Part shown: piece by piece, positions 35,656 to 43,164 of the stretch | Layout of the letters: each line of letters starts with the position of its first letter | Position numbering within the stretch: position 1 is the stretch's first letter | Assembly (NCBI GenBank): GCA_910586485.1 | Contig: CAJUIA010000020.1 | Location: 11,978-75,977, forward strand | Length of the DNA: 64,000 bases | Source: an uncultured Acetatifactor sp. | GTDB lineage: Bacteria > Bacillota > Clostridia > Lachnospirales > Lachnospiraceae | Reading direction: 5' to 3' | The notes under the pieces: generated by a model | What the model was told of the DNA's origin: nothing | The model's database searches: none | The model's input: only the letters and a program-made list of their open reading frames with translations | Program-made: the position numbers and the translations under genes

Positions 35656-35683
35656 ATTTTAGCACACTGCCCAAAAAAGTAAA
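35656..35683 (-). promoter_or_regulatory. Possible promoter of the lipoprotein gene
   Basis: Minus-strand TTTACT (35,678-35,683), 16-base spacer ending in TG, and TAAAAT (35,656-35,661), about 50 bases before the start. The -35 is weak; the TG extension of the -10 helps. Confidence 0.35.
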
Positions 35684-35775
35684 GCAAAAAAGTGCCGAAA
35701 ATTATTTTCTAAAAACTAATGAATTTAAGCACTTTTTATGAATACAGTGTTATCCGCTTTGCCGGCACACCACAT

Positions 35776-35816
35776 AAAAAAACCTTGAAACCCGTATAAT
35801 CACCGGCATTTCAAGG
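35776..35816 (-). terminator. tRNA-Glu terminator
   Basis: Minus-strand hairpin with arms CCTTGAAA and TTTCAAGG, an 18-base loop that can pair further (GCCGG with the CGGG side), followed by seven T, ten bases past the tRNA. Confidence 0.75.
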
Positions 35817-35826
35817 CTTTAACCAC

Positions 35827-35898
35827 CAGCTGATAGGGGAATCGAACCCCTGTTTCCGCCGTGAGAGGGCGGCGTCTTAACCGCTTGACCAATCAGCC
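35827..35898 (-). tRNA. tRNA-Glu (anticodon CUC)
   Basis: A 72-nt cloverleaf on the minus strand. The acceptor stem GGCTGAT pairs with ATCAGCT (one G-U), the anticodon stem CCGCC/GGCGG encloses loop CTCTCAC giving anticodon CUC (codon GAG), and the T arm is AGGGG-TTCGATT-CCCCT. The discriminator is G, as usual for tRNA-Glu. CCA is not encoded. It stands alone between polC and the lipoprotein gene. Confidence 0.93.
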
Positions 35899-35902
35899 AT
35901 GT

Positions 35903-35938
35903 CAAGTACCGCAGATCAATATCAACGAGCGGTACTTG
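35903..35938 (-). repeat. Hairpin in the tRNA-Glu 5' leader
   Basis: A perfect 10-bp inverted repeat, arms CAAGTACCGC and GCGGTACTTG with a 16-base loop, four bases before the tRNA. It would form the very start of the precursor if transcription begins near 35,935. Confidence 0.6.
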
Positions 35939-35941
35939 CTA

Positions 35942-35970
35942 ATGATAATACATCTTTCCAAAAAAAGCAA
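35942..35970 (-). promoter_or_regulatory. Predicted tRNA-Glu promoter
   Basis: Minus-strand TTGCTT (35,965-35,970) and TATCAT (35,942-35,947) with a 17-base spacer, some 45 bases before the tRNA. Confidence 0.5.
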
Positions 35971-36010
35971 GCACTTTTTTTAAAAAATATCAAAATCCCG
36001 AATGACAGCT

Positions 36011-36045
36011 GTTCAGACACCCACAATCTGACAGGGTGCCTGAAC
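36011..36045 (-). terminator. Candidate polC terminator
   Basis: Minus-strand hairpin with arms GTTCAGGCACCC and GGGTGTCTGAAC (one G-U), starting six bases past the polC stop. The T-run comes only about 30 bases later, so it may be a stabiliser rather than a true terminator. Confidence 0.45.
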
Positions 36046-36050
36046 TGTTG

Positions 36051-39000
36051 CTAAAAGTCAAACAGGCTCAGCTGATTGGATTCCGGCAGGTCTCCCAAAA
36101 GCCCCAGCTCCGCCATCATATCCACAATGGTTTTCGACACCTTCGTCCGATCCCGGAAATCATCCTTTGACAGGAACGGACCGTCCTTTGCTGCCTCCAC
36201 AATGGCGTCGGCCGCTTTTTCTCCCAGCCCGTCGATGCTGTTTAAAGAAGGCATAAGCTTATCCCCGACGATCTGGAAGGATCGGGATTGGGCCGTAAAT
36301 ATATCAATGGGCATAAATTCATAGCCTCTCTCATACATCTCCTGCACAATCCGCATGTCGCCATAGATTTGCTCTTCCTTATTGGTAAGAGGCTCCGCTC
36401 CCGGCTCCTTGGCTGCCGCCCCCTCAATCCTGCGCCGAAACTCCTTCATCACTGCTTCCATATGAGCCCTTCCCTGACACATCACAGCATAGGAAAAGGC
36501 TTTTGCACGGATACTGAAGAATGCACCGTAATACGCCAGCGGATAATGAATCTTACAATAAGCAATGCGCCATGCCATCATCACATATGCCGCCGCATGG
36601 GCCTTGGGGAACATGTACTCTATTTTTTCACAGGATTTGATATACCATTCCGGTACATCATGAGTCTCCATGTCCTCCTTCCATTCCTGCCACTGCTCCG
36701 GACTGGTCTTTCCCTTGGCCACCATCCCCTTTCTGACTGCTTCCATGATCTTGAAGGATTTTTCCGGCTCCACCCCTTTATTAATCAGATAGGTCATAAT
36801 GTCGTCACGGGTGCAGACGCAGGTGGAGATGGTAGCCGTGCCGGAACGGATCAAATCCTGCGCATTTCCCAGCCATACGTTTGTACCGTGGGAAAGGCCG
36901 GATATTCTCACCAGGTCCGAAAAGCATTGGGGCTGGGCCTCCAGCACCATCCCCATGGCAAAGTCCGTACCAAACTCCGGTATCCCCAGGCAGCCAAGCT
37001 TCGTACCGCCGATCTGCTCCGGCGTAATCCCTAAAGCATCCGTGTTCTGAAACAGGCTCATGACCTCCTTCCCGTCTAAGGGGATGGTCAGGGGATCCCT
37101 CCCCGTCATATCCTGAAGCATACGAATCATGGTGGGATCATCATGCCCCAGTATATCCAGCTTCAAAAGATTATGATCTATGGAATGGTAGTCAAAATGT
37201 GTGGTTACGGTGTCCGTGGTCATATCATTTGCCGGATGCTGGACCGGAGTGAAGGAATTAATATCCTGGCCGATAGGCAGCACCACAATTCCTCCGGGAT
37301 GCTGCCCCGTACTCCGGCGCACTCCCACGCAGCCCTGAAGCAGACGCTCGATCTCGCTGTTCCGCTTATGCTTATCCCGCTCTTCAAAATAGGTCTTTAC
37401 ATATCCGTAAGCCGTCTTATCCGCCAAAGTCGCAATGGTGCCCGCCCGGAAGGTCTGGCCTGCACCAAAGATTACCTCCGTATATTTATGAGCCTTGGAC
37501 TGATACTCCCCCGAAAAATTCAGGTCAATATCCGGCTCCTTGTCCCCCTTAAAGCCTAAGAAGGTCTCAAAGGGAATGTCAAAGCCTTCCTTATGTAAAG
37601 GCTCTCCGCAGACAGGACACGCCTTATCCGGCATGTCGATCCCTGCCGTCCCCGCATAGGCCTTTACCTCATCGCTGTCAAAATCCACATAATGGCATTT
37701 ACTGCAGTAATAATGCGGACTTAAGGGATTGATCTCCGTGATGCCGGACATGGTAGCCACGAAGGAGCTTCCCACGGAGCCCCTCGACCCCACCAGATAG
37801 CCGTCCTCTACGGACTTCCACACCAGCTTCTGAGCAATGATATACATCACCGCAAAGCCGTTTTTAATAATGGAATTCAGCTCCCGCTCCAGCCGCTCTT
37901 CCACGATTTTCGGCAGCGTGGGCCCATAGATTTCATGAGCCTTGTCATAGCAGATCTTGGTCAGGGTCTTGTCGCTGTCCGCAATCACGGGCGGGCACTT
38001 GTCCGGCCGTACCGGGGAGATGGTCTCACACATGTCCGCAATCATGTTGGTATTTTTTACCACCACCTCATAAGCCTTTTCACTGCCCAAATAGGAAAAT
38101 TCCTCCAGCATTTCCTCCGTGGTATGCAGATACAGGGGCGGCTGATTGTCCGCATCGTCAAAGCCCTTGTAGCCCATGATAATCCGCCGGTATACCTCAT
38201 CCTCCGGATCCAGAAAATGCACGTCACAGGTAGCCACCACCGGCTTATGAAACTGCTCCCCCAGCTTCACGATCCTGCGGTTGATATTCTGAATATCCTC
38301 CACGGAATTTACATCCCGGATCTTCTCCGAGGCAATCATAAACTGATTGTTTCCCACCGGCTGAATTTCCAGATAATCGTAAAACCTTACCAGCCTTGCA
38401 ATCTGCATGTCGCTCTGGCCGTCCAACAGGGCACGGTACAGCTCTCCGGCCTCGCAGGCACTGCCTAAAATCAGTCCCTCCCTGTACTTTTCCACCAGGC
38501 TCTTGGGAATCCTGGGATGACGACTGAAATAGGTCAAATGGGATTCCGATACCAGTCTGTACAGGTTAATGCGCCCCATATCGTTTTTGGCCAGAATGAT
38601 GGCATGATGAGTGGGCAGCTTCTTAACAACACTCTCATTGTCCGCCCCCAGGGCATTGACCTGGCTTAAGGTGGTCACTCCCTGCTCCGCCAGCATTTTT
38701 ACAAATTTTACAAAGATCCAGGCGGTGCATTCCGCATCGTCCACTGCCCGATGGTGATTCTCCAGAGAAATATTCAGCGTTTTTGCCACCGCGTCCAAAG
38801 TGTGCTTGGACTGATTGGGCAGCAGCACTCTGGCAATCCCCACCGTATCCACATAAGTAAACTCCGAGGGCAGCCCCTGGCGCCTGGCATTTTCCATAAT
38901 AAAGCTCATGTCAAAGCCCGCATTGTGCGCTACCGGTATGCAGCCGCTGCAGAATTCCAGAAACCGGGGCAGCACCTCGTCAATCAGGGGCGCATCCATC

Positions 39001-40745
39001 ACCATTTCGTCCCGAATGCCCGTAAGCTTTTCAATTTCAAAGGGAATGGGCACCTGTGGATTGACAAAGGTAGAAAACCGCTCCGTCACCTGACCGCCGT
39101 TTAACTTTACCGCGCCGATTTCAATGATACGGTTATTCACCGGCGAAAAGCCCGTGGTCTCAATATCAAAAACCACAAAGTCTCCCTCCAGAGGCTGATC
39201 CGTCGTACCGGTGACGATCTCCCGCAGGTCATCCACCAGATACGCCTCCACTCCGTACAAAATCTTAAAGAAATCCTGTTTATCCGGGTTTTCCTCTCCT
39301 GCCTCCTGCCGCTTTTTTTTCTCTCCTTTCCAAAGATCCTCCCACACGTGGTTGGCATCGGTAAAGCTCTGCACCACCCCGTGATCCGTGATGGCAATCG
39401 CCCTGTGTCCCCACTTATAGGCGCGTTTTACGATGTCCTTCGCTTCGGAAACCCCGTCCATATCGCTCATTTTCGTATGGCAGTGAAGCTCCACCCGCTT
39501 ATAGGCAGCCGTGTCTGACCGGCTTATGGTAAAATCCTTAATTCCCTTAATTCCCGCGACGCTGCCGATGGTCAGGTCATGGTCAAACTTATCCAGGCTC
39601 ACCACTCCCTTAACCTTCACAAAGCTGCCGGGCTTTAAACGGTCTCCAATCTCCTTTGCATATTCGTTTCTGAGAAACAGCTTGACGCCGATGGTATCCG
39701 TAAAATCCGTGACATCAAAGGAAAGGATGGTCTTCTCGTTCTTGATGGGCTTCGGATCCGCCTTCAGAATCTTTCCGCGGATCACCACCTCGCCGATTTC
39801 CCCGATAATATCCTCAATATGCAGGGCATCCTCATCAAAATCCCGCCCGAAAATCACATCCGGATTTTCAGACTGCCTGGGGCTCTTCGTATAATCGCCG
39901 CCCCTGCGGAATTCACCCCTGTTTTTCCTGAAATCGCCCTTTCCGGCCCCTGTCCGAAAGCGGTCTCCGCCGGATATTACGCTGCCCTTCTGCCGATCCT
40001 GCTGCCCGCCTTCCCGGCCGCCTGGGCCTGCTGCTTTCCTGCCCGCTTCCCCGCCGGCTCCGGAATGCCCTTCTGCCCGTTCTCCCGCTGCGCCTGCTCC
40101 GAAAGCTGCATTCCTGACGCCGCTTCCGCCTGCAGGCCCATCTCCTGCCGCTTCCCTGGTCTGCCCCGCTCTCCCGGCAATCTCCGCTACCCGCAGCTGC
40201 AGCTTTAACGCATCCTCTTTGGCAAACTTACCTTCCACGGCTTCCCGATAAAGAACGGTAATGCTGCACTGTATGCCGCAGCGCTCCGTCAGAATCTTCT
40301 CCAGCACCCGGATCAGCTCACCCTCCTTGCTGCGGTTCATCACCGTGTCCTCTATGGTCAGGGTCATCCTGCCCTGCTCCGGATAATCAATTTCGGCCGT
40401 GCGGAAAGCATTGTACTCAATATGGCTGTAATTCTTCAATTCCTCCAGGATACTCTCTCCGTAAACCTCCATCAGGTTTTCCGGCGTATACTGGGCAGAA
40501 AGCTCAAACCGCTCATGAATCTTCACGGTAACCGGCGCATTATTAAAAAACTGCCGTCTGATCTCATCCTCCGCCTTCCAGACATCCCGTTTCTGGAGCA
40601 GTCTGGCGCTGAACAGGTACACATGCAGAGCATCCCGCCGCTTGGGCGCAGATACCCGCTCCACCTGTGTCTGCTCCAGCTTATCATGCAGGGCACCGTC
40701 TATTTTTAACGTGGGAAATACCTCAAAAAAGGGCTTTGTCATAGC
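36051..40745 (-). CDS. polC: DNA polymerase III alpha subunit, PolC type
   Basis: A 1564-residue Gram-positive replicative polymerase. In order: N-terminal domain, an Arg/Gly-rich linker (about 190-295), OB fold, PHP domain (VELHCHTKMSDMDG) split by a DEDD proofreading exonuclease (VVFDIETTGFSP, VAHNAGFDMSFI, HHRAVDDAECTA), then the polymerase with GSRGSVGSSFVATMSG, a Cys4 zinc site and the catalytic PDIDLNFSGE. The open frame begins at 40,766, but the family start MTKPFFEVFPTL, with GGAAAGG seven bases before it, favours 40,745. The linker is the odd part; see findings. It follows ispG directly. Confidence 0.96.
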   Translation of the reverse strand, partial: AMTKPFFEVFPTLKIDGALHDKLEQTQVERVSAPKRRDALHVYLFSARLLQKRDVWKAEDEIRRQFFNNAPVTVKIHERFELSAQYTPENLMEVYGESILEELKNYSHIEYNAFRTAEIDYPEQGRMTLTIEDTVMNRSKEGELIRVLEKILTERCGIQCSITVLYREAVEGKFAKEDALKLQLRVAEIAGRAGQTREAAGDGPAGGSGVRNAAFGAGAAGERAEGHSGAGGEAGRKAAGPGGREGGQQDRQKGSVISGGDRFRTGAGKGDFRKNRGEFRRGGDYTKSPRQSENPDVIFGRDFDEDALHIEDIIGEIGEVVIRGKILKADPKPIKNEKTILSFDVTDFTDTIGVKLFLRNEYAKEIGDRLKPGSFVKVKGVVSLDKFDHDLTIGSVAGIKGIKDFTISRSDTAAYKRVELHCHTKMSDMDGVSEAKDIVKRAYKWGHRAIAITDHGVVQSFTDANHVWEDLWKGEKKKRQEAGEENPDKQDFFKILYGVEAYLVDDLREIVTGTTDQPLEGDFVVFDIETTGFSPVNNRIIEIGAVKLNGGQVTERFSTFVNPQVPIPFEIEKLTGIRDEMVMDAPLIDEVLPRFLEFCSGCIPVAHNAGFDMSFIMENARRQGLPSEFTYVDTVGIARVLLPNQSKHTLDAVAKTLNISLENHHRAVDDAECTAWIFVKFVKMLAEQGVTTLSQVNALGADNESVVKKLPTHHAIILAKNDMGRINLYRLVSESHLTYFSRHPRIPKSLVEKYREGLILGSACEAGELYRALLDGQSDMQIARLVRFYDYLEIQPVGNNQFMIASEKIRDVNSVEDIQNINRRIVKLGEQFHKPVVATCDVHFLDPEDEVYRRIIMGYKGFDDADNQPPLYLHTTEEMLEEFSYLGSEKAYEVVVKNTNMIADMCETISPVRPDKCPPVIADSDKTLTKICYDKAHEIYGPTLPKIVEERLERELNSIIKNGFAVMYIIAQKLVWKSVEDGYLVGSRGSVGSSFVATMSGITEINPLSPHYYCSKCHYVDFDSDEVKAYAGTAGIDMPDKACPVCGEPLHKEGFDIPFETFLGFKGDKEPDIDLNFSGEYQSKAHKYTEVIFGAGQTFRAGTIATLADKTAYGYVKTYFEERDKHKRNSEIERLLQGCVGVRRSTGQHPGGIVVLPIGQDINSFTPVQHPANDMTTDTVTTHFDYHSIDHNLLKLDILGHDDPTMIRMLQDMTGRDPLTIPLDGKEVMSLFQNTDALGITPEQIGGTKLGCLGIPEFGTDFAMGMVLEAQPQCFSDLVRISGLSHGTNVWLGNAQDLIRSGTATISTCVCTRDDIMTYLINKGVEPEKSFKIMEAVRKGMVAKGKTSPEQWQEWKEDMETHDVPEWYIKSCEKIEYMFPKAHAAAYVMMAWRIAYCKIHYPLAYYGAFFSIRAKAFSYAVMCQGRAHMEAVMKEFRRRIEGAAAKEPGAEPLTNKEEQIYGDMRIVQEMYERGYEFMPIDIFTAQSRSFQIVGDKLMPSLNSIDGLGEKAADAIVEAAKDGPFLSKDDFRDRTKVSKTIVDMMAELGLLGDLPESNQLSLFDF

Positions 40746-40774
40746 CATGCCTTTCCACAGCCTCATCCTTCCTT

Positions 40775-41827
40775 TTACGTCCAGTTGTCCAGTTCTTCCT
40801 TCAGCGCCTCCAAAAGCTTATCCTCCGGCACCTTGCGCAGAATCTCGCCCTTTTTAAAGAGCAGCCCCTCGCCTAAGCCTCCCGCAATCCCTAAATCCGC
40901 TTCCCTTGCCTCTCCAGGGCCGTTTACGGCGCAGCCCATGACCGCCACCTTAATATTCAGCGGATAATCCTCTACCAGCTTTTCCACCTTCCCCGCCAAA
41001 GAGATGAGATCAATCCTGGTCCTGCCGCAGGTAGGGCAGGAAACCACCTCCACCCCTCCCCTGCGCAGTCCTAATGTCCGCAAAATCAATCTTGCGGACC
41101 GGACCTCCTCCACGGGATTTCCCGTCAGGGAAACCCGGACGGTATCCCCGATGCCCTGGTGCAGAATCAGCCCCAGTCCGATGGCGGACTTAATGTTTCC
41201 GCTCTGCACCGTGCCCGCCTCCGTGATGCCCACGTGCAGCGGGTAATCCGTCTTTTGCGCCAAAAGCTCATGGGCTCTGACACACATCAGCACATCCGAG
41301 GATTTAATACTGATGACAAGATTTTCATAGCCCAGTGCTTCGATGATGCCCACCTTTTCCAGCGCGCTCTCCACAATTCCCTCCGCCGTAACTCCACCGT
41401 ACTTTTCCACCAGCGACTTTTCCAAGGAACCGCTGTTGACCCCCACCCGGATGGGAATATTCCGCTCCCTGGCCGCCTCAACCACCGCCCTCACCTGATC
41501 CGGCCCCCCGATATTTCCGGGATTGATACGAATCTTGTCCGCGCCGTTCTCCATGGCTGCTATGGCCATCTTATAATCAAAATGAATATCCGCCACCAGC
41601 GGAATATGTATCTGCTTTTTAATCTCCCCCAGGGCCTTCGCCGCCTCCGCCCCCGGCACCGTGCATCGTATGATCTCGCAGCCTGCCCGCTCCAGCTCAA
41701 GGATCTGCGCCACCGTTGCCTGCACATCCTCCGTTCTGGTATTTGTCATGGACTGAATCAGAATCGGATGACCGCCTCCGATCTTTTTGTCACCGATCCG
41801 TATGGTTCTGGTATGATCTCTGTGCAT
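40775..41827 (-). CDS. ispG: 4-hydroxy-3-methylbut-2-enyl-diphosphate synthase IspG (GcpE)
   Basis: A 350-residue IspG, the 4Fe-4S enzyme that turns MEcPP into HMBPP in the MEP isoprenoid pathway. It opens HTRTIRIGDKKIGGGHPILI; the cluster ligands are the Cys of VVSCPTCGRTRIDL and MGCAVNGPGEA. The TIM-barrel part has RINPGNIGG and RVGVNSGSLEK. In clostridia rseP-ispG-polC is a common run; here dprA and a repeat element lie upstream where rseP would be. AAGGAG precedes the ATG. Confidence 0.96.
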   Translation of the reverse strand: MHRDHTRTIRIGDKKIGGGHPILIQSMTNTRTEDVQATVAQILELERAGCEIIRCTVPGAEAAKALGEIKKQIHIPLVADIHFDYKMAIAAMENGADKIRINPGNIGGPDQVRAVVEAARERNIPIRVGVNSGSLEKSLVEKYGGVTAEGIVESALEKVGIIEALGYENLVISIKSSDVLMCVRAHELLAQKTDYPLHVGITEAGTVQSGNIKSAIGLGLILHQGIGDTVRVSLTGNPVEEVRSARLILRTLGLRRGGVEVVSCPTCGRTRIDLISLAGKVEKLVEDYPLNIKVAVMGCAVNGPGEAREADLGIAGGLGEGLLFKKGEILRKVPEDKLLEALKEELDNWT

Positions 41828-41876
41828 GAAATTCTCCTTCTTGCTTTTATCCTGAGCTTAATTTACCTTACCTTCC

Positions 41877-41905
41877 ATATTAATCTCTATTTGCAAAATC
41901 TGCAA
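41877..41905 (-). promoter_or_regulatory. Predicted ispG-polC promoter
   Basis: Minus-strand TTGCAG (41,900-41,905) and TAATAT (41,877-41,882) with a 17-base spacer, about 50 bases before ispG and just outside repeat element A. The -35 is half of a small palindrome, TTGCA-AAATC-TGCAA on the plus strand. Confidence 0.5.
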
Positions 41906-41926
41906 GAATTCTTTTACGAATTGCTT

Positions 41927-42143
41927 AGCGGCCGGTAGTGATTCGGACATGCCACAAGCGGGTAACAGGCAATAGCCTGCCGTTGTTCTCAATACGGACT
42001 GTGCAAAACGTCGGTACTTAGCAAGCGTACTGTGCTTGCTTATGTACCGTTACGTTGCGCCTCAAGCGAAAGCGTGTCCGTATGAGAATGATGGCTGGCT
42101 GTCGCCGTCAGGTTGTTGAAAGGCTGAATCGCTACCGGCCGCT
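41927..42143. repeat. Dyad-symmetric structured element, copy A (dprA-ispG gap)
   Basis: This fills most of the 304-base gap between ispG and dprA. The outer 20-bp inverted repeat is AGCGGCCGGTAGTGATTCGG with CTGAATCGCTACCGGCCGCT. Inside, CCGTTGTTCTCAATACGGAC pairs imperfectly with GTCCGTATGAGAATGATGG. The core hairpin has CGGTAC with GTACCG and AGCAAGC with GCTTGCT, followed by the conserved block CCTCAAGCGAAAGCGTGTC. The right arm supplies the dprA stop codon. Positions 41,964-42,113 align with copy B at 53,464-53,660. I see no ORF in it. Confidence 0.75.
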
Positions 42144-43127
42144 TTCCCCTCCCCGCAGGCAGAACTGGCCGGGACTCACCTGAAGCGCCAGATTTTCCAG
42201 GCACAGCCGGACCAGATGTATATTCACCGGCTCTTCCCGATATTCCTTCGGAAGCCGCGCAGTGATTTCCTCCACGGAACCGGGGGTGACGTCCAGCGCA
42301 TGATACACGGCCGCAAGCTCCGGCGGCAGGTTTTTGGTGCTTTCGATACTTGTGTTCCCGCCGTTGGTGTTCCCCGCCTGCAGCCCCTGCCGCTTACCGA
42401 TCTGTATCAATTCCTCCAGAAATTCCTCTTCACTTAAAATCAGACCTGCCCCCAGCTTTAACAGCCTGTTACAGCCGGCACTTAAAGGATCCGTCATCCT
42501 CCCCGGCACCACATACACCTCCCGCCCCTGCTCCAGGGCCATATCCACCGTGATTAAGGTGCCGCTCTTTTCCCTTGCCTCCACCACTACCACCACATCC
42601 GCCAGACCGCTGACAATTCGGTTGCGGGGCGGAAAGTGGCCGGGAAGGGGCGGCGTTCCCGGCGGATACTCGGACAGCAGACCGCCGCCAAGCCGCAGCT
42701 TATCATATATCCTCCGGTTTCCTGCCGGATAACAAATATCCACACCGCAGCCCAGCACCCCGAAGGAGCTGCCCCCCGCATTAAGCGCCGCTTCCTGACT
42801 GATCCCGTCAATTCCCCTGGCCATGCCGCTGACCACCTGAATCCCCCTGCGCCCCAGCGCCGCTCCCAGACCGGAAGCCACATATTTCCCATATTCGGAG
42901 CAATCCCTGGCCCCGATCAGCGCCACCGTCAAAATCCGCTCCGAAGGCACTCTTCCCAGCACATACAGCTTCTTCGGCGGCCCCGGTATCTTTAGCAGAC
43001 GCTCCGGATATTCCGCATCCTGCCGCATAAGCACCCGGATTTCATTCCAGATTTCATTCCAGCTTTCATTCCTGCCTTCTTTCCGGCAGCTGTCCCCGCC
43101 TTTTTTACCATTCCCGTTCTCATTCAT
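42132..43127 (-). CDS. dprA: DNA-processing protein DprA (Smf)
   Basis: A 331-residue DprA, which loads RecA on incoming single-stranded DNA. The Rossmann core has VALIGARDCSEYGKYVASGL, VVSGMARGIDGISQEAAL and FPPRNRIVSGLADVVVVVEA; a C-terminal winged-helix-like domain ends in FCLRGGESGR. The N-terminal region is a Lys/Asn/Glu-rich stretch with a small WNEI repeat. The frame opens far inside comM at 43,256; the ATG at 43,127, past the comM stop, is more natural. The last codons are part of repeat element A. ComM lies just upstream. Confidence 0.94.
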   Translation of the reverse strand: MNENGNGKKGGDSCRKEGRNESWNEIWNEIRVLMRQDAEYPERLLKIPGPPKKLYVLGRVPSERILTVALIGARDCSEYGKYVASGLGAALGRRGIQVVSGMARGIDGISQEAALNAGGSSFGVLGCGVDICYPAGNRRIYDKLRLGGGLLSEYPPGTPPLPGHFPPRNRIVSGLADVVVVVEAREKSGTLITVDMALEQGREVYVVPGRMTDPLSAGCNRLLKLGAGLILSEEEFLEELIQIGKRQGLQAGNTNGGNTSIESTKNLPPELAAVYHALDVTPGSVEEITARLPKEYREEPVNIHLVRLCLENLALQVSPGQFCLRGGESGR

Positions 43128-43164
43128 TCCTGCTTGCTCTTCCTCCCTCTTCTCTATCGTTTCC

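Noticed and set aside
39861..40175. A frameshift in polC
   Set aside because: The Arg/Gly-rich stretch looked like an out-of-frame read, but domains on both sides are intact and in the same frame.
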